Source: CAWCUK01 sp963798775
Lineage (GTDB): Bacteria > Bacteroidota > Ignavibacteria > Ignavibacteriales > Ignavibacteriaceae
Assembly: GCA_963798775.1 (NCBI GenBank)
Contig: CAWCUK010000004.1
Span: forward strand, 558,001 to 622,000
Length of the DNA stretch: 64,000 nt
Reading direction: 5' to 3'
Shown here piece after piece: positions 26,675 to 36,200 of this stretch. Position 1 is the stretch's first letter; each line of letters begins with the position of its first letter. Made by a program: the position numbers and the translations under genes. A model generated the notes under the pieces. That model saw only the letters and a list, made by a program, of their open reading frames with translations. It was not told where the DNA came from and searched no databases.

Positions 26675-28471
26675 ATGAAATTCTTTCTTATTTCGTTTCT
26701 GACAGTTTTTCTTTTTAATAAAGTTTATTCTCAAGACTCAAATCATTTTATAACTAATGTAAAAAACCGCAGTACTTATAGTTTAAACGGTTATTGGAAA
26801 ATAATAGTCGATCCGTATGAAAACGGCTATTATAATTATCGCTATGAACCGAGGGGAGACGGATATTTTGAAAATAAAAAACCGAAAGATAAATCTGATT
26901 TAGTAGAATATAATTTTGATAATTCTGATTCACTAAAAGTACCCGGTGATTGGAATACACAGGATGATAAATATTTTTTTTATGAAGGCACAATCTGGTA
27001 CAAAAAATCTTTTAAAATAAAAAGGGTAATTACTAAAAGGTATTTACTTCATTTCGGTGCTGTTAATTATGACGCCAAAATTTATTTAAACGGGAAAAAA
27101 TTAGGTGAGCATGAAGGCGGTTTTACTCCATTCAATTTTGAAATTACAGATTTATTAAAAGAAGATGAAAATTTTGTAGTTGTGAAAGTAGATAATAAAC
27201 GCAAAAGAGAGGGCGTTCCTACATTAAATACAGATTGGTGGAATTACGGCGGTATTACGCGTGATGTAAATATTATCGAAGTGCCGGAAACTTTTATTCA
27301 AGATTATTCATTGCAGCTAAAGAACGATTCTAAAAATAACATTGATGGATGGATAAAATTAAACGGATCTGAGCAGAATAAAATTATAAAAATCTTGATT
27401 CCGGAAATAAAAGTAGATGAAGAAATTTCCGCTGATAAAAATGGTTTAGCTTATTTTCATATTAAGAATAACATAACACTTTGGTCGCCTAAAAACCCTA
27501 AACTTTATGAAGTACAATTTATTGCCGGAGATGATACTTTAAAAGATCAAATTGGTTTTAGAACTATAAAAACTAAAGGTTCCCAAATATTATTAAACGG
27601 GGAACCGATTTTTCTAAGAGGAATTTCCGTTCACGAGGAATCCCCAATAAGAAAGGGAAGAGCTTTTAACGAAGATGATGCAATAACAACATTAAAATGG
27701 GCTAAAGAATTAGGCTGTAATTATATTCGGCTGGCTCATTATCCCCACAATGAAAATATAATTAGAATAGCCGAAAAAATGGGAATAATGATATGGGCGG
27801 AAATTCCTGTGTACTGGACCATTCTTTGGGAGAATGAACAAACTTTAAAAAACGCGATAAATCAATTAACTACAATGATTGTTAGAGATAAAAATAGAGC
27901 ATCCGTAATTATTTGGTCGGTGGCCAATGAAACTCCTAGAGGTGAGGCACGATTGAAACTTTTAAAATCCTTAATAGATACCGCAAAAAGCTTAGACAAC
28001 ACAAGATTAATTACCGCGGCAACTGAATTGAGTCATAAAGATAATACAATGATAATTGATGATCCGCTTGGTGCTTACTTAGACGTAATTGGTGTAAATG
28101 AATATATAGGCTGGTACGGCGGGAAACCTGAGGACGCTCCTAAAATAAAATGGGAAAATTCTTATAACAAACCTTTAATTATTAGTGAATTCGGAGGCGG
28201 CGCAAAATATGGTTTACATGGAAATAAGAATGAACGGTGGACGGAAGAATATCAAGCTTATATTTATGAACAGCAATTAAAAATGATTAAAACAATTCCA
28301 TTTTTAAAGGGAATTAGTCCATGGATTTTAACTGATTTTAGATCGCCGAGAAGACCTTTGCCGGGAATTCAAGATTTTTGGAACAGAAAAGGTTTAATTT
28401 CCGAAAAGGGAGAAAAGAAAATGGCATTTTTTATTCTACAAAATTTCTATCAAAATATGACCTCTAAATAG
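26675..28471 (+). CDS. Glycoside hydrolase family 2 protein, secreted
   Basis: 598 residues with a signal peptide (ends VYSQD). N-terminal sugar-binding jelly roll (WYKKSFKI, NYDAKIYLNGKKLGEHEGGFTPF), Ig-like middle domain (IGFRTIKTKGSQILLNGEPIFLRG), and TIM barrel with RLAHYPHNENI. The acid/base is probably Glu419 in WSVANETPRGEA and the nucleophile Glu505 in IISEFGGG, 86 residues apart as expected for this family. It resembles beta-glucuronidases or beta-galactosidases. Substrate cannot be read from sequence. It stands alone, not in a sugar-use operon, and lacks a T9SS domain, so it is likely periplasmic. Confidence 0.9.
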   Translation: MKFFLISFLTVFLFNKVYSQDSNHFITNVKNRSTYSLNGYWKIIVDPYENGYYNYRYEPRGDGYFENKKPKDKSDLVEYNFDNSDSLKVPGDWNTQDDKYFFYEGTIWYKKSFKIKRVITKRYLLHFGAVNYDAKIYLNGKKLGEHEGGFTPFNFEITDLLKEDENFVVVKVDNKRKREGVPTLNTDWWNYGGITRDVNIIEVPETFIQDYSLQLKNDSKNNIDGWIKLNGSEQNKIIKILIPEIKVDEEISADKNGLAYFHIKNNITLWSPKNPKLYEVQFIAGDDTLKDQIGFRTIKTKGSQILLNGEPIFLRGISVHEESPIRKGRAFNEDDAITTLKWAKELGCNYIRLAHYPHNENIIRIAEKMGIMIWAEIPVYWTILWENEQTLKNAINQLTTMIVRDKNRASVIIWSVANETPRGEARLKLLKSLIDTAKSLDNTRLITAATELSHKDNTMIIDDPLGAYLDVIGVNEYIGWYGGKPEDAPKIKWENSYNKPLIISEFGGGAKYGLHGNKNERWTEEYQAYIYEQQLKMIKTIPFLKGISPWILTDFRSPRRPLPGIQDFWNRKGLISEKGEKKMAFFILQNFYQNMTSK

Positions 28472-28576
28472 GAAAACTGCCGTTCATCTAAATTGACTTT
28501 CTAAAAGAATTTTCAATTCATAATTTTATAACGCATCCCGGAAATTTCTGAATTTATAATTTTATGAAAAGGGGAA

Positions 28577-29788
28577 GTGATGAATAAAATAGTTACCTAT
28601 GATTTATGTAACGGTAAAAAAAATTCCAATAGTTATTATAATGATATTGAAAACTTCAGCAAAGCAGTACTGGAAAAGGCCGAACAAAATTTTTCTTCAA
28701 TCTTTAATGCTTATGAAAAATTTATAGTAAACCAGAATGTAGAAATAATTAGAAGTCGTGAAGAATATATTTTTGAATTTTTATTAATAGGAATTTTTTG
28801 GAATAGATACAGTGGTGCTTCTTTAAGAGTTAAAAAATATCAAAAGAATATTCTCAAAAAATTATATCATGTTCGTCAGCAAAAATCTTCAATAAAAAAG
28901 TTTATTGATCCTATACGCGGAATATTATCAACAATATTTTTATTTAAAACATTATCCTACCAACATACAATTTCAAACCCTTCGCTATTCAATTTTATTC
29001 TGTTAATAGATTGGCTCGAAGCTTCGGGCGAATTTAAACAAGAAGTAAAACGTTTGAAGATTTGGGAAAATTTCTATTCAAGTTTGTACACAATTCAAGT
29101 TAATAATACTTTAACGGAAGCAATAAAATTTGCGAATTGGTTTGAGGCAAAAGCGGAAATTGAAATTGGAATCTATACTCCAAAAGTAGAAGAATATCTT
29201 CATAAAAAAATAGAAAAACATCTATTTAAAGAAGATATAATTTTCTGCGCCAGGGGCCGAAATGAATATCATGCGAATATGTTTGGCGCCGCGATTATGA
29301 ATAAAGCTTTTAAAAATGATTTTAATTCCTCAAAGAAAAAAGCGGTTTTAGTTCCGTCTTGTATTAGAATAAAAAACGATAATAAATGCAAAGCCAAACG
29401 AGAAGGCTTAGATTATATTTGCGACGATTGCACTCCCGGATGCAGAGTTCATCAACTTAAACAAATGGGCAAAAATTATAATTTTGATGTTTATATTATT
29501 CCTCATTCCTCAGATTTTTCTAAATGGCTGAAGGAAAAAGGTGTAAACTCTAATATTGGAACTATCGGCATTGCCTGCATAAATAATTTAATTGCCGGCG
29601 GATTAGAATTAAAGGAATTAGATATTCCGGCTCAATGCGTACTGCTTGATTACTGCGGATGCAAAAATCATTGGGATGAGAAAGGTTTTGCGACAGATGT
29701 AAATGTTAAAATTCTGAAACAATTTTTAGATAAGGAAGAAATTAAAAATCCTGATGATAAATTTGAAAAAGAAAATATTGCGGTTTAA
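28577..29788 (+). CDS. DUF116 domain protein with an extra N-terminal domain
   Basis: 403 residues. The C-terminal half (about 235-390) is DUF116: VLVPSCIRIKNDNKCKAK, CDDCTPGCRVHQLKQMGKNY, IGIACINNLIAGG and YCGCKNHW. The many conserved cysteines suggest an iron-sulfur or zinc site. The N-terminal 230 residues are helical and rich in aromatic and basic residues, and I do not recognise them. DUF116 genes are often near radical SAM or formyltransferase genes; none is next to this one. GAAAAGGGGAAG before the ATG supports the start. Confidence 0.8.
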   Translation: MMNKIVTYDLCNGKKNSNSYYNDIENFSKAVLEKAEQNFSSIFNAYEKFIVNQNVEIIRSREEYIFEFLLIGIFWNRYSGASLRVKKYQKNILKKLYHVRQQKSSIKKFIDPIRGILSTIFLFKTLSYQHTISNPSLFNFILLIDWLEASGEFKQEVKRLKIWENFYSSLYTIQVNNTLTEAIKFANWFEAKAEIEIGIYTPKVEEYLHKKIEKHLFKEDIIFCARGRNEYHANMFGAAIMNKAFKNDFNSSKKKAVLVPSCIRIKNDNKCKAKREGLDYICDDCTPGCRVHQLKQMGKNYNFDVYIIPHSSDFSKWLKEKGVNSNIGTIGIACINNLIAGGLELKELDIPAQCVLLDYCGCKNHWDEKGFATDVNVKILKQFLDKEEIKNPDDKFEKENIAV

Positions 29789-30181
29789 CATAAATAAATC
29801 ATCAATAAAAATAGGTAGTAGAATTTATGCCGCGTTTGTTTTAGGTTTGGCAAAATTTTAATGTAATTAATATTGTTGCGTTATTTAATAAATGGGTAAC
29901 ATCCGGCTATAGTTAAATTAAATTATTCTTTTTCCGACACTGGCATTCGGGGCTTTGAACAGCCGATTTTGATCGAAGAAAAACCGCTCCAACATAAATA
30001 ATAAACTTTAAATAATTGAATATAGATTTTTCATCTTCTTGTAGATTATTTGCCATAAACAACTTATCGCTGTTATTGTGACAATTTACATAGACCTTTC
30101 TTTTATATAAACATATCTTATACCACTAGAAAAAGAAATACCTATTAGGTTTAATTAATTCATAAAAAGAAAGGATATATT
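29789..30181. other. Intergenic region without a visible gene
   Basis: 393 bases, very AT-rich. No ORF with coding character. A G+C-richer patch near 29890-29995 holds no stable hairpin that I could trace. The distal end carries AGAAAGGATAT, the ribosome site of the next gene, and probably its promoter. Confidence 0.4.
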
Positions 30182-30664
30182 ATGAAAAAAACGTTGATCC
30201 CGCTGATTGCAGGCGTTTTATTTTCACTTACTTTAGTTGCTTGCGGTAATAATGATCAGCAAGCAGAAAATAATGATATGATGAATGATACTACTCAAGC
30301 AAATGTATCAATGAATAATGACACCACCACTGTTTTCTGGACGAACAATAAAAAATATACTTATGAAGAAAAAGATCAATTTGAACAAGATTATAAACAA
30401 TCTTTAGACAAACTGAATAATAAAATTGATGAACTTCAAAATAAGGTTGATAACTATTCCGGTGATAAAAAAGATCAACTGCAGGAAAAACTTAATGATT
30501 TAAAAGATAAAAGAGATAATCTTAAAACTGAATGGGAAAATTTTAATGACACCACCCAAAAAGGTTGGGATGAGTTTACTAACGGAATTGCAAATGCATG
30601 GCACGGCATTGAAGATACTTATAATAGTATCAATGTAGATATTAATACAAATAATAATCCATAA
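30182..30664 (+). CDS. Coiled-coil lipoprotein
   Basis: 160 residues. Lipobox SLTLVACG (Cys21). After a short asparagine-rich linker there is a long charged helix (about 60-135) with heptad-like spacing: DKLNNKIDELQNKVDNYSGD, KLNDLKDKRDNLKTEWENF. The end is WDEFTNGIANAWHGIEDTYN. It resembles small sll1863-like or apolipoprotein-like stress proteins; no enzyme motif. A strong terminator follows. The long upstream gap suggests independent regulation. Confidence 0.7.
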   Translation: MKKTLIPLIAGVLFSLTLVACGNNDQQAENNDMMNDTTQANVSMNNDTTTVFWTNNKKYTYEEKDQFEQDYKQSLDKLNNKIDELQNKVDNYSGDKKDQLQEKLNDLKDKRDNLKTEWENFNDTTQKGWDEFTNGIANAWHGIEDTYNSINVDINTNNNP

Positions 30665-30674
30665 AATTATTTTT

Positions 30675-30709
30675 AAGGTTCCCTTAAAAAAAGGGAGCCT
30701 TTCTCTTTT
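30675..30709 (+). terminator. Rho-independent terminator
   Basis: AAGGTTCCCTT (30675-30685) pairs with AAGGGAGCCTT (30691-30701), including one G-U pair, followed by TCTCTTTT. Confidence 0.85.
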
Positions 30710-30797
30710 AAAATGACCGCCAAAAAATTTACTTCAAAATATTTAAAATAATATTTATCTTTTCTAATTAAATCATAATAAATAAATCGAAAGATTA

Positions 30798-30995
30798 ATG
30801 AAATCTTATATCGCTTTTTTCCGTGGGATAAATGTAGGCGGAAATAAAAAAGTAAAAATGGATGAATTGAAATTACTGTTCGAAAAGAGAGGAATGAGCA
30901 ATATAAAAACTGTTTTGCAGACAGGAAATATTGTTTTTGAATCCGATGAATCTGATACAAATATAATTAAAAAAAAATATTTCCGTTTCATTTGA
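30798..30995 (+). CDS. DUF1697 protein, 5' part of a frameshifted gene
   Basis: Starts with MKSYIAFFRGINVGGNKKVKM and continues MSNIKTVLQTGNIVFES, the signature of DUF1697, a family of about 180 residues of unknown function. The frame breaks at a run of nine A residues (30969-30977). After it this frame reads YFRFI and stops, while the next frame gives ISVSFEEKFGFHSD. The full gene would be 30798-31344. The homopolymer makes an assembly indel especially likely. Confidence 0.8.
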   Translation: MKSYIAFFRGINVGGNKKVKMDELKLLFEKRGMSNIKTVLQTGNIVFESDESDTNIIKKKYFRFI

Positions 30996-31344
30996 AGAAA
31001 AATTTGGGTTCCATTCCGATATAACAATAAGGACCGCTGAAAATTTTAAGAAAATTATACAAGAAAATCCAATTCCCGATTATCCTGATAAAGAACAGAA
31101 ATGGATAATTGTATTATTCCTAATGGAAAGTTATGCTGAAAAAGATTTTCAAGAATTAAAACAGAATTATACAGGGCCCGAGGAGATTTATGGAAATGGT
31201 AAAGAAATTTATATTTATTACTCAAAAGGCATAGGCAGTTCAAAACTTACCACCGCTTTATTCGATCGAAAATTAAAAGTATCCGGAACAGCTAGAAACT
31301 GGAATACTTTATTAAAAATTTCCGAAGAATGCTTACGAAGTTGA
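30976..31344 (+). CDS. DUF1697 protein, 3' part of a frameshifted gene
   Basis: Continuation in the shifted frame: ISVSFEEKFGFHSDITIRTA, then YSKGIGSSKLTTALFDRKLK and the DUF1697 end TARNWNTLLKISEECL. The internal ATG at 31123 is not a natural start, since conserved sequence precedes it. With a single base corrected in the A9 run the protein is complete and of normal length. Confidence 0.78.
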   Translation, partial: NISVSFEEKFGFHSDITIRTAENFKKIIQENPIPDYPDKEQKWIIVLFLMESYAEKDFQELKQNYTGPEEIYGNGKEIYIYYSKGIGSSKLTTALFDRKLKVSGTARNWNTLLKISEECLRS

Positions 31345-31423
31345 ATTATTTTGGGAGAACTATTGGCCTAACATCAAGCTGTTTTACCGCAACAAAAATA
31401 CAATTAACCCAAGAAATTAATTA

Positions 31424-31768
31424 TTATTTAATAGGGCCTGGTTTTTCCACTTGGTACATTAAATCATTATTCTTTTTACCTTTTACATTTACATCTGCAA
31501 TTGCATCATAGGCAAATGCTTCAATTAAATTATGATCAAGGTAAAGGTATGTACCGGATTCACGGAATTCATATATTGCCGCAACAGCAGTTCCTCCTGG
31601 TACAGGCCAAGTTTCAAAACTAGTAAGCGGTTTATTCTCAAAAGAACCTCCGACCCAGTAAAGATCTGCATGTCCTCCGATAATGTGTATTCTTGTATCT
31701 CTGTTAGCGCTCGAAGTAATAAATAATACTTTATCTCCAACATTAGCAGTTAATGCGTTACTCCCGGT
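31424..31768 (-). CDS. nirK: Copper nitrite reductase, C-terminal part of a frameshifted gene
   Basis: The second cupredoxin half of NirK in the shifted frame: TGSNALTANVGDKVLFITSS, RIHIIGGHADLYW (active-site histidine), PGGTAVAAIYEF and YLYLDHNLIEAFAYDA (type 2 copper histidine). The last residues are EKPGPIK. The frame joins the N-terminal half when one T of the pair at 31768-31769 is removed: the sequence then reads GALTGSNALTA as in other NirK proteins. The ATG at 31783 in this frame precedes the junction and is not a real start. Confidence 0.85.
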   Translation of the reverse strand, partial: TGSNALTANVGDKVLFITSSANRDTRIHIIGGHADLYWVGGSFENKPLTSFETWPVPGGTAVAAIYEFRESGTYLYLDHNLIEAFAYDAIADVNVKGKKNNDLMYQVEKPGPIK

Positions 31769-32558
31769 TAAGAGCGCCTGCACTGCCGTTAAATACTATA
31801 TGAGACGGTTTAAGAGTTTTAATTGATTTCATTAGAGCACCAATCTCTTCAACAGGCGTCGAAAATTTTTGATATTCGTCGTTTTTGTCCTTTGGAATAT
31901 AATAATCCTGTTCGGCAATATAATAAGCTTTATCATAATGTACCGGATTACCATTTTCATCTTTAAGCCCGTCCCTTGGTAATACCATAATAGCTCCGTT
32001 CATCCCGGAAACTACATGAAGCGGAACCATTATACCTCCTGGTGCGCAATGATAATCAAATACACCCGCTTTAATAGCTTTGAATCTAAAAGTTGCCTGT
32101 TGGCCCGGCAAGACATGACTTACAGATCCACCGCCAAGCGCCCCTGTTGCAGCATGAAAATCAATATTATGAGATAAAGTATTGGTCGGAGGATTTACTA
32201 AAGTTACTTCAACATAATCGTTTTGATGAACCACAATTAAAGGTCCGGGTACTGTTCCGTTATAAGTAAAGACCCAAGAAGTAACACCAGGCGCGATTTC
32301 TTTTTCTTTTTCCTCTACAGTTAGTTTTATCTGTACAACCTTCGGTTCGCCGTCTGCAACTTGTTTATATTCCGGAAGAGCAGGAGGCGGCACAAGTTTT
32401 TCAGTTATATGCTTTAAATTATCAATTTTCTCTTTTTTTGTCTTTTCGAATACTGAGGTTTTATTTGCGGATTGATTGCAAGAGCTAAGAATTATTATCA
32501 ACAGAATGAATATAAATATTGATATTATTTTATTTTTCCTTTTTAAGATAAACACCAT
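31758..32558 (-). CDS. nirK: Copper nitrite reductase, N-terminal part (lipoprotein)
   Basis: 267 codons including stop. Lipobox ILSSC (Cys27) predicts a lipid-anchored periplasmic enzyme, like AniA. The first cupredoxin domain has all copper ligands: His130 and Asp133, His135 in LSHNIDFHAATGALGGG; His170 and Cys171 in FDYHCAPGG; His181 and Met186 in PLHVVSGMNG. It reduces nitrite to nitric oxide. The Cys171-His181 interval has ten steps, one more than I recall for classical NirK (nine). The frame is broken after GALN. An FNR-type operator lies 68 bases upstream, which points to induction by anoxia or nitrogen oxides. No nor or nos gene is in the window. Confidence 0.88.
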   Translation of the reverse strand: MVFILKRKNKIISIFIFILLIIILSSCNQSANKTSVFEKTKKEKIDNLKHITEKLVPPPALPEYKQVADGEPKVVQIKLTVEEKEKEIAPGVTSWVFTYNGTVPGPLIVVHQNDYVEVTLVNPPTNTLSHNIDFHAATGALGGGSVSHVLPGQQATFRFKAIKAGVFDYHCAPGGIMVPLHVVSGMNGAIMVLPRDGLKDENGNPVHYDKAYYIAEQDYYIPKDKNDEYQKFSTPVEEIGALMKSIKTLKPSHIVFNGSAGALNRE

Positions 32559-32625
32559 CCCTTTTTTAATTAATAAAAAACCAAAACTCTTTCTTTAAAG
32601 GTTATGTAAAAACCGATAAAAGTCA

Positions 32626-32639
32626 TTGATTTAAGTCAA
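32626..32639 (-). promoter_or_regulatory. FNR/CRP-family operator upstream of nirK
   Basis: TTGACTTAAATCAA on the minus strand matches TTGAC/T-N4-G/ATCAA, the consensus of FNR/DNR-type regulators. It is a near-perfect dyad. A TACATA box lies at 32608-32603, so the dyad would sit near position -40 of a transcript, the usual activator position. Confidence 0.65.
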
Positions 32640-32703
32640 GAAAATTTGAACTTGATAATGAAATTCAAATAATCTTATTCTAGATTGAATGCCTCAAAAT
32701 CAG

Positions 32704-32839
32704 TTAGGTTGTACTATGGCAACCAAACCTCTTTTCGGACTTAACTCGACACCAGCCGTTTATAATCGCTGCGCTGGATTGGGAAGTGATGCGCTTGCCT
32801 ATAAAAAGGGAAGTGAATCAGCGGGAAGTAACAACCTAA
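32704..32839 (+). ncRNA. Candidate structured non-coding RNA (type unknown)
   Basis: A G+C-richer island between nirK and a tRNA. TTAGGTTGT (32704-32712) pairs with ACAACCTAA (32831-32839) to close the element. TATGGCAA (32715-32722) can pair with TTGCCTATA (32794-32802) and CCAGC/GCTGG form an apical stem. The 3' strand of the resulting bubble repeats GGGAAGT three times. TTGATA and TATTCT boxes with an 18-base spacer lie upstream. No known family was recognised. Strand is uncertain. Confidence 0.35.
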
Positions 32840-32845
32840 TTTAAA

Positions 32846-32881
32846 ACAAAAAAGCCCGATTTTTTATTCAAAATCGAGCTT
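32846..32881 (-). terminator. Terminator of the tRNA gene
   Basis: On the minus strand AAGCTCGATTTT pairs with AAAATCGGGCTT (one mismatch) and is followed by T6. It starts seven bases after the tRNA 3' end. Confidence 0.8.
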
Positions 32882-32887
32882 CTTTAG

Positions 32888-32961
32888 TGGGCCCAGATGG
32901 ACTTGAACCACCGACCCTCTGATTATGAGTCAGATGCTCTAACCAACTGAGCTATGGGCCC
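32888..32961 (-). tRNA. tRNA with CAU anticodon (Met or Ile2)
   Basis: A complete 74-nucleotide cloverleaf: acceptor GGGCCCA/TGGGCCC, D-arm GCTC-AGTTGGTTA-GAGC, anticodon arm TCTGA-CTCATAA-TCAGA, T-arm GGTGG-TTCAAGT-CCATC. The anticodon is CAU. It is not the initiator type by acceptor pairing (first pair G-C). Elongator Met and lysidine-modified Ile2 cannot be told apart by eye. The CCA end is not encoded. Confidence 0.96.
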
Positions 32962-33141
32962 AAAAATTACAGCACTAAAAATAATATTTTGTTTTTCTTA
33001 ATGCAAATTTTCCTTAATTCTTAATCAAAAATATTAGCCGCAAAAAACTAATTTGGTGGAAAACTTTGGGTTTAATTCCATTAGTATCAAAAGACAAGGA
33101 ATTATTAATAAAGAACCCATAGCAATTTAAAATATTTATAA

Positions 33142-33184
33142 TTCTAAATATTAATGCTTCTAAATATTAATGCTTCTAAATATT
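33142..33184. repeat. 16-base tandem repeat, 2.7 copies
   Basis: TTCTAAATATTAATGC occurs twice in a row (33142-33157, 33158-33173), then a partial third copy (33174-33184). It lies about 90 bases upstream of the next kinase gene. Confidence 0.85.
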
Positions 33185-33272
33185 TTCTCTTGTTAAATAA
33201 TATTATAATAATTAAACTATGTCTTAAATAAACGCTCAGGATGAAACGTGCAAATGATAGAATTTTTTTGTA

Positions 33273-36200
33273 ATGAATAAAAAAAATGTAAAATATTTTA
33301 TTAGTAATCCTTCGCTGCGAATCACTCTGCTATACATTATTGTTAGCACAATTTGGATTTTAATTTCTGACGTAGCTTTAAATTCTTTCGTTTTTAATGA
33401 AGACCAACTGACGGTTTATCAGACAATTAAAGGATGGTTTTTTGTTTTTATAACAGCCCTATTATTATATCTTCTCATTTACAAATACTTCAGTGAAATA
33501 AAAAAAATCAATAATCGATTAAACATAAGCGAAGAAAGATGGAAATTTGCCCTGGAAGGAAGTAATACCGGTGTTTGGGATTATTCATTATTAGATAATC
33601 AAGTATATCTTTCACCTCGCTGGAAAGAGATTATTGGATATAAAGACGATGAATTAAAAAATGAATATAATGAATGGTTTAACAGAATACATCCTGATGA
33701 TGTTAATAATGTAATGGAAAAATTTAACGCGCATATTAAAAGAAAAACTCCTGTTTATGAAGCGGAATACCGATTGAAATGTAAGGACGGAAATTATAAA
33801 TGGATTTTGGACAGAGGCAGAGTTATAAACTATGAAAACAATACTGCTCCTCTTCGAATGGTTGGAACGCATACTGATTTAACAGATATAAAAATAAAAG
33901 AAGAAAATATTAATCATCTAAATAAATTATATGCTTTTTTAACGGAAGTAAACCAGAAAGTTGTAAGAATAAAAAATGAAAAAGAATTATTTGAATCTAT
34001 CTGCAAAATCGCGGTTACTTGCGGAAAATTTCAATTAGCATGGATCGGAATTAAAGGTAACCCGAAGAATTTAATTATTCCCGTTGCTGCTTACGGTGAT
34101 GAAATATCTTTTGTAAATGAAATAAATCTTAATACCGCCGCTGCTCAAAAGAGCGATCTTCATCTTAAAGTTTTAACCGACCAAAAATTTCTTATCTCTA
34201 ATAATATTCACAAAGAAAAAGAGTCGTTTTGGCGGGAAAAGGCAATTGAGCATGGTTTCAAATCTTCGGTCTCTTTGCAGATATCTAAAAATGGAATTAA
34301 TATCGGCTCGTTCAATATTTATTCTAACGAATATTATTTTTTTAATGAAGACGAAGTTGCCTTATTAAAGGAAGTAACAAGCGATATAATTTATGCGGTT
34401 GAATACATTTTTAGAGAAGAACAAAAACGAAAAAGTGATGATGAATTAAAAAAGAGCGAATTAAAGTATAGGAATCTAGTTGAGCATGCTTCGGATGGGA
34501 TTTTTGTCGCTGATTCCAACGGTAAATATATTGATGTAAATTCAAGCGGCTGTACACTTTTAGGTTATTCAAAAGAGGAAATACTAAATCTATCCATTAA
34601 AGATTTAATCCCGGAGAATGAAGTTGAAGCCAACCCGATAAATTATAGGAATCTGCAAAAAGATAAAACATTCCTCACCGAAAGGAATTTGGTAAAAAGA
34701 GACGGTACATTAATTCCTGTGGAAATTAGTGCTAAAATTTTAGACGATGGAAAGATGCAAGGTATAGTTAGAGATATTTCAGCAAGAAAATATGCCGAAG
34801 AAGTTATTAAGCTATCCGAACAAAAATATAAATATCTTTTTGATTATAACCCGGTTCCTATGTGGGTTGTTGAAAGATTTTCTTTTAAATTTATAGATGT
34901 TAATGAAGCCGCAATAAAAAAATTAGAATATTCGCGCGACGAATTTTTAAATATGAATGTTTTTGATATTAGAATTGTGGCGGAAGGACAAGATATAAAA
35001 CATTTAGCTTATGTTAATTTAAATAATCAGAAAATTAGCGATGTTCAATATAGAAAGAAAAATGGATTAGTAATTGATTTTGAATTAGTGATTAATGATA
35101 TAGAATATCAAGGGAAAGAAGCGCGAATTGTTGCCGCTTACGATGTAACGGAAAGAAAAATTGCTGAAAAATCCTTAATAGAAAGTGAAGAAAGATTTCG
35201 TAGTTTAGCTTATGAGGCGCCTTTCCCGATTCTTGTACATTCCGAAGACGGTAAAATTTTATTAATAAACAGAAGCTTCGTAAATGTAACTGAATATAAT
35301 ATTGAAGATATACCGACAATATTTGCTTGGAAAAAGAAAATTTATATAAATCCCAATCAAATATATGAAGATAAAATGTATGACGGCGAATTCACGATTA
35401 CAACAAAATTCGGGAAAACAAAAATTTTAGATATTAGGTCGGTTCCACTTGGAAAACTGCCGGACGGCAGAAAAATTGAACTTAGTATGGCTGCGGATCT
35501 TACAGAACGTAAAAATTTTGAAACGGCACTACTTCAAAGTGAAGCAAAATTTAGAGCGATGGTTAATTCCTCTCCGATCGGTATATTTTTAATTAGTCCG
35601 GAAGGAAAATTAACATACTCAAATAATGCTTTTTCAATAATTTCCGGTTTATCAACAGATGAAGCAAGGGAATTTAAATGGTTTTCTAAAATAGATCCCT
35701 CAAAAAAAGATGAAATTTTTAATAATTGGATAACGGCGTTCAAAAAACAGGAAGCCTTTTATGGCATAACTCAATTTCTGCTTCCCGGAAATAATAAAGT
35801 TTGGGTAGAAATAAAAACTTCAAAAATATTAGCCGGTGATAAAATAGTTGGTTTTATAGGTCTTATAATAGATATAACGGAAAGAATGCGGTGGGAAGAA
35901 CAAATAAGTTTATCAAGCGAAAAACTCCGTGCTCTTGCTGCTCATCTTGAATCTATTCGTGAGGAAGAAAGAATTAAAATTTCACGGGAAATTCACGATA
36001 ATTTGGGTCAATCATTAACCGGACTTAAAATGGATATCTCTTGGATTCAGAAAAGAAATAAGAATAATAATTCAGAAATATTTAATAAATTAAATTCGAT
36101 GTCCGACGAAGTAAGCAATACAATTCAAATAGTAAGGAAAATTTCTTCCGAATTACGGCCAAGCGAATTAGATAATTTGGGAATAATTGCAGCAATAGAA

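Noticed and set aside
33142..33184. CRISPR-like or attachment-site repeat
   Set aside because: The repeats are directly joined, AT-rich and only 2.7 copies; no spacers, integrase or cas genes.
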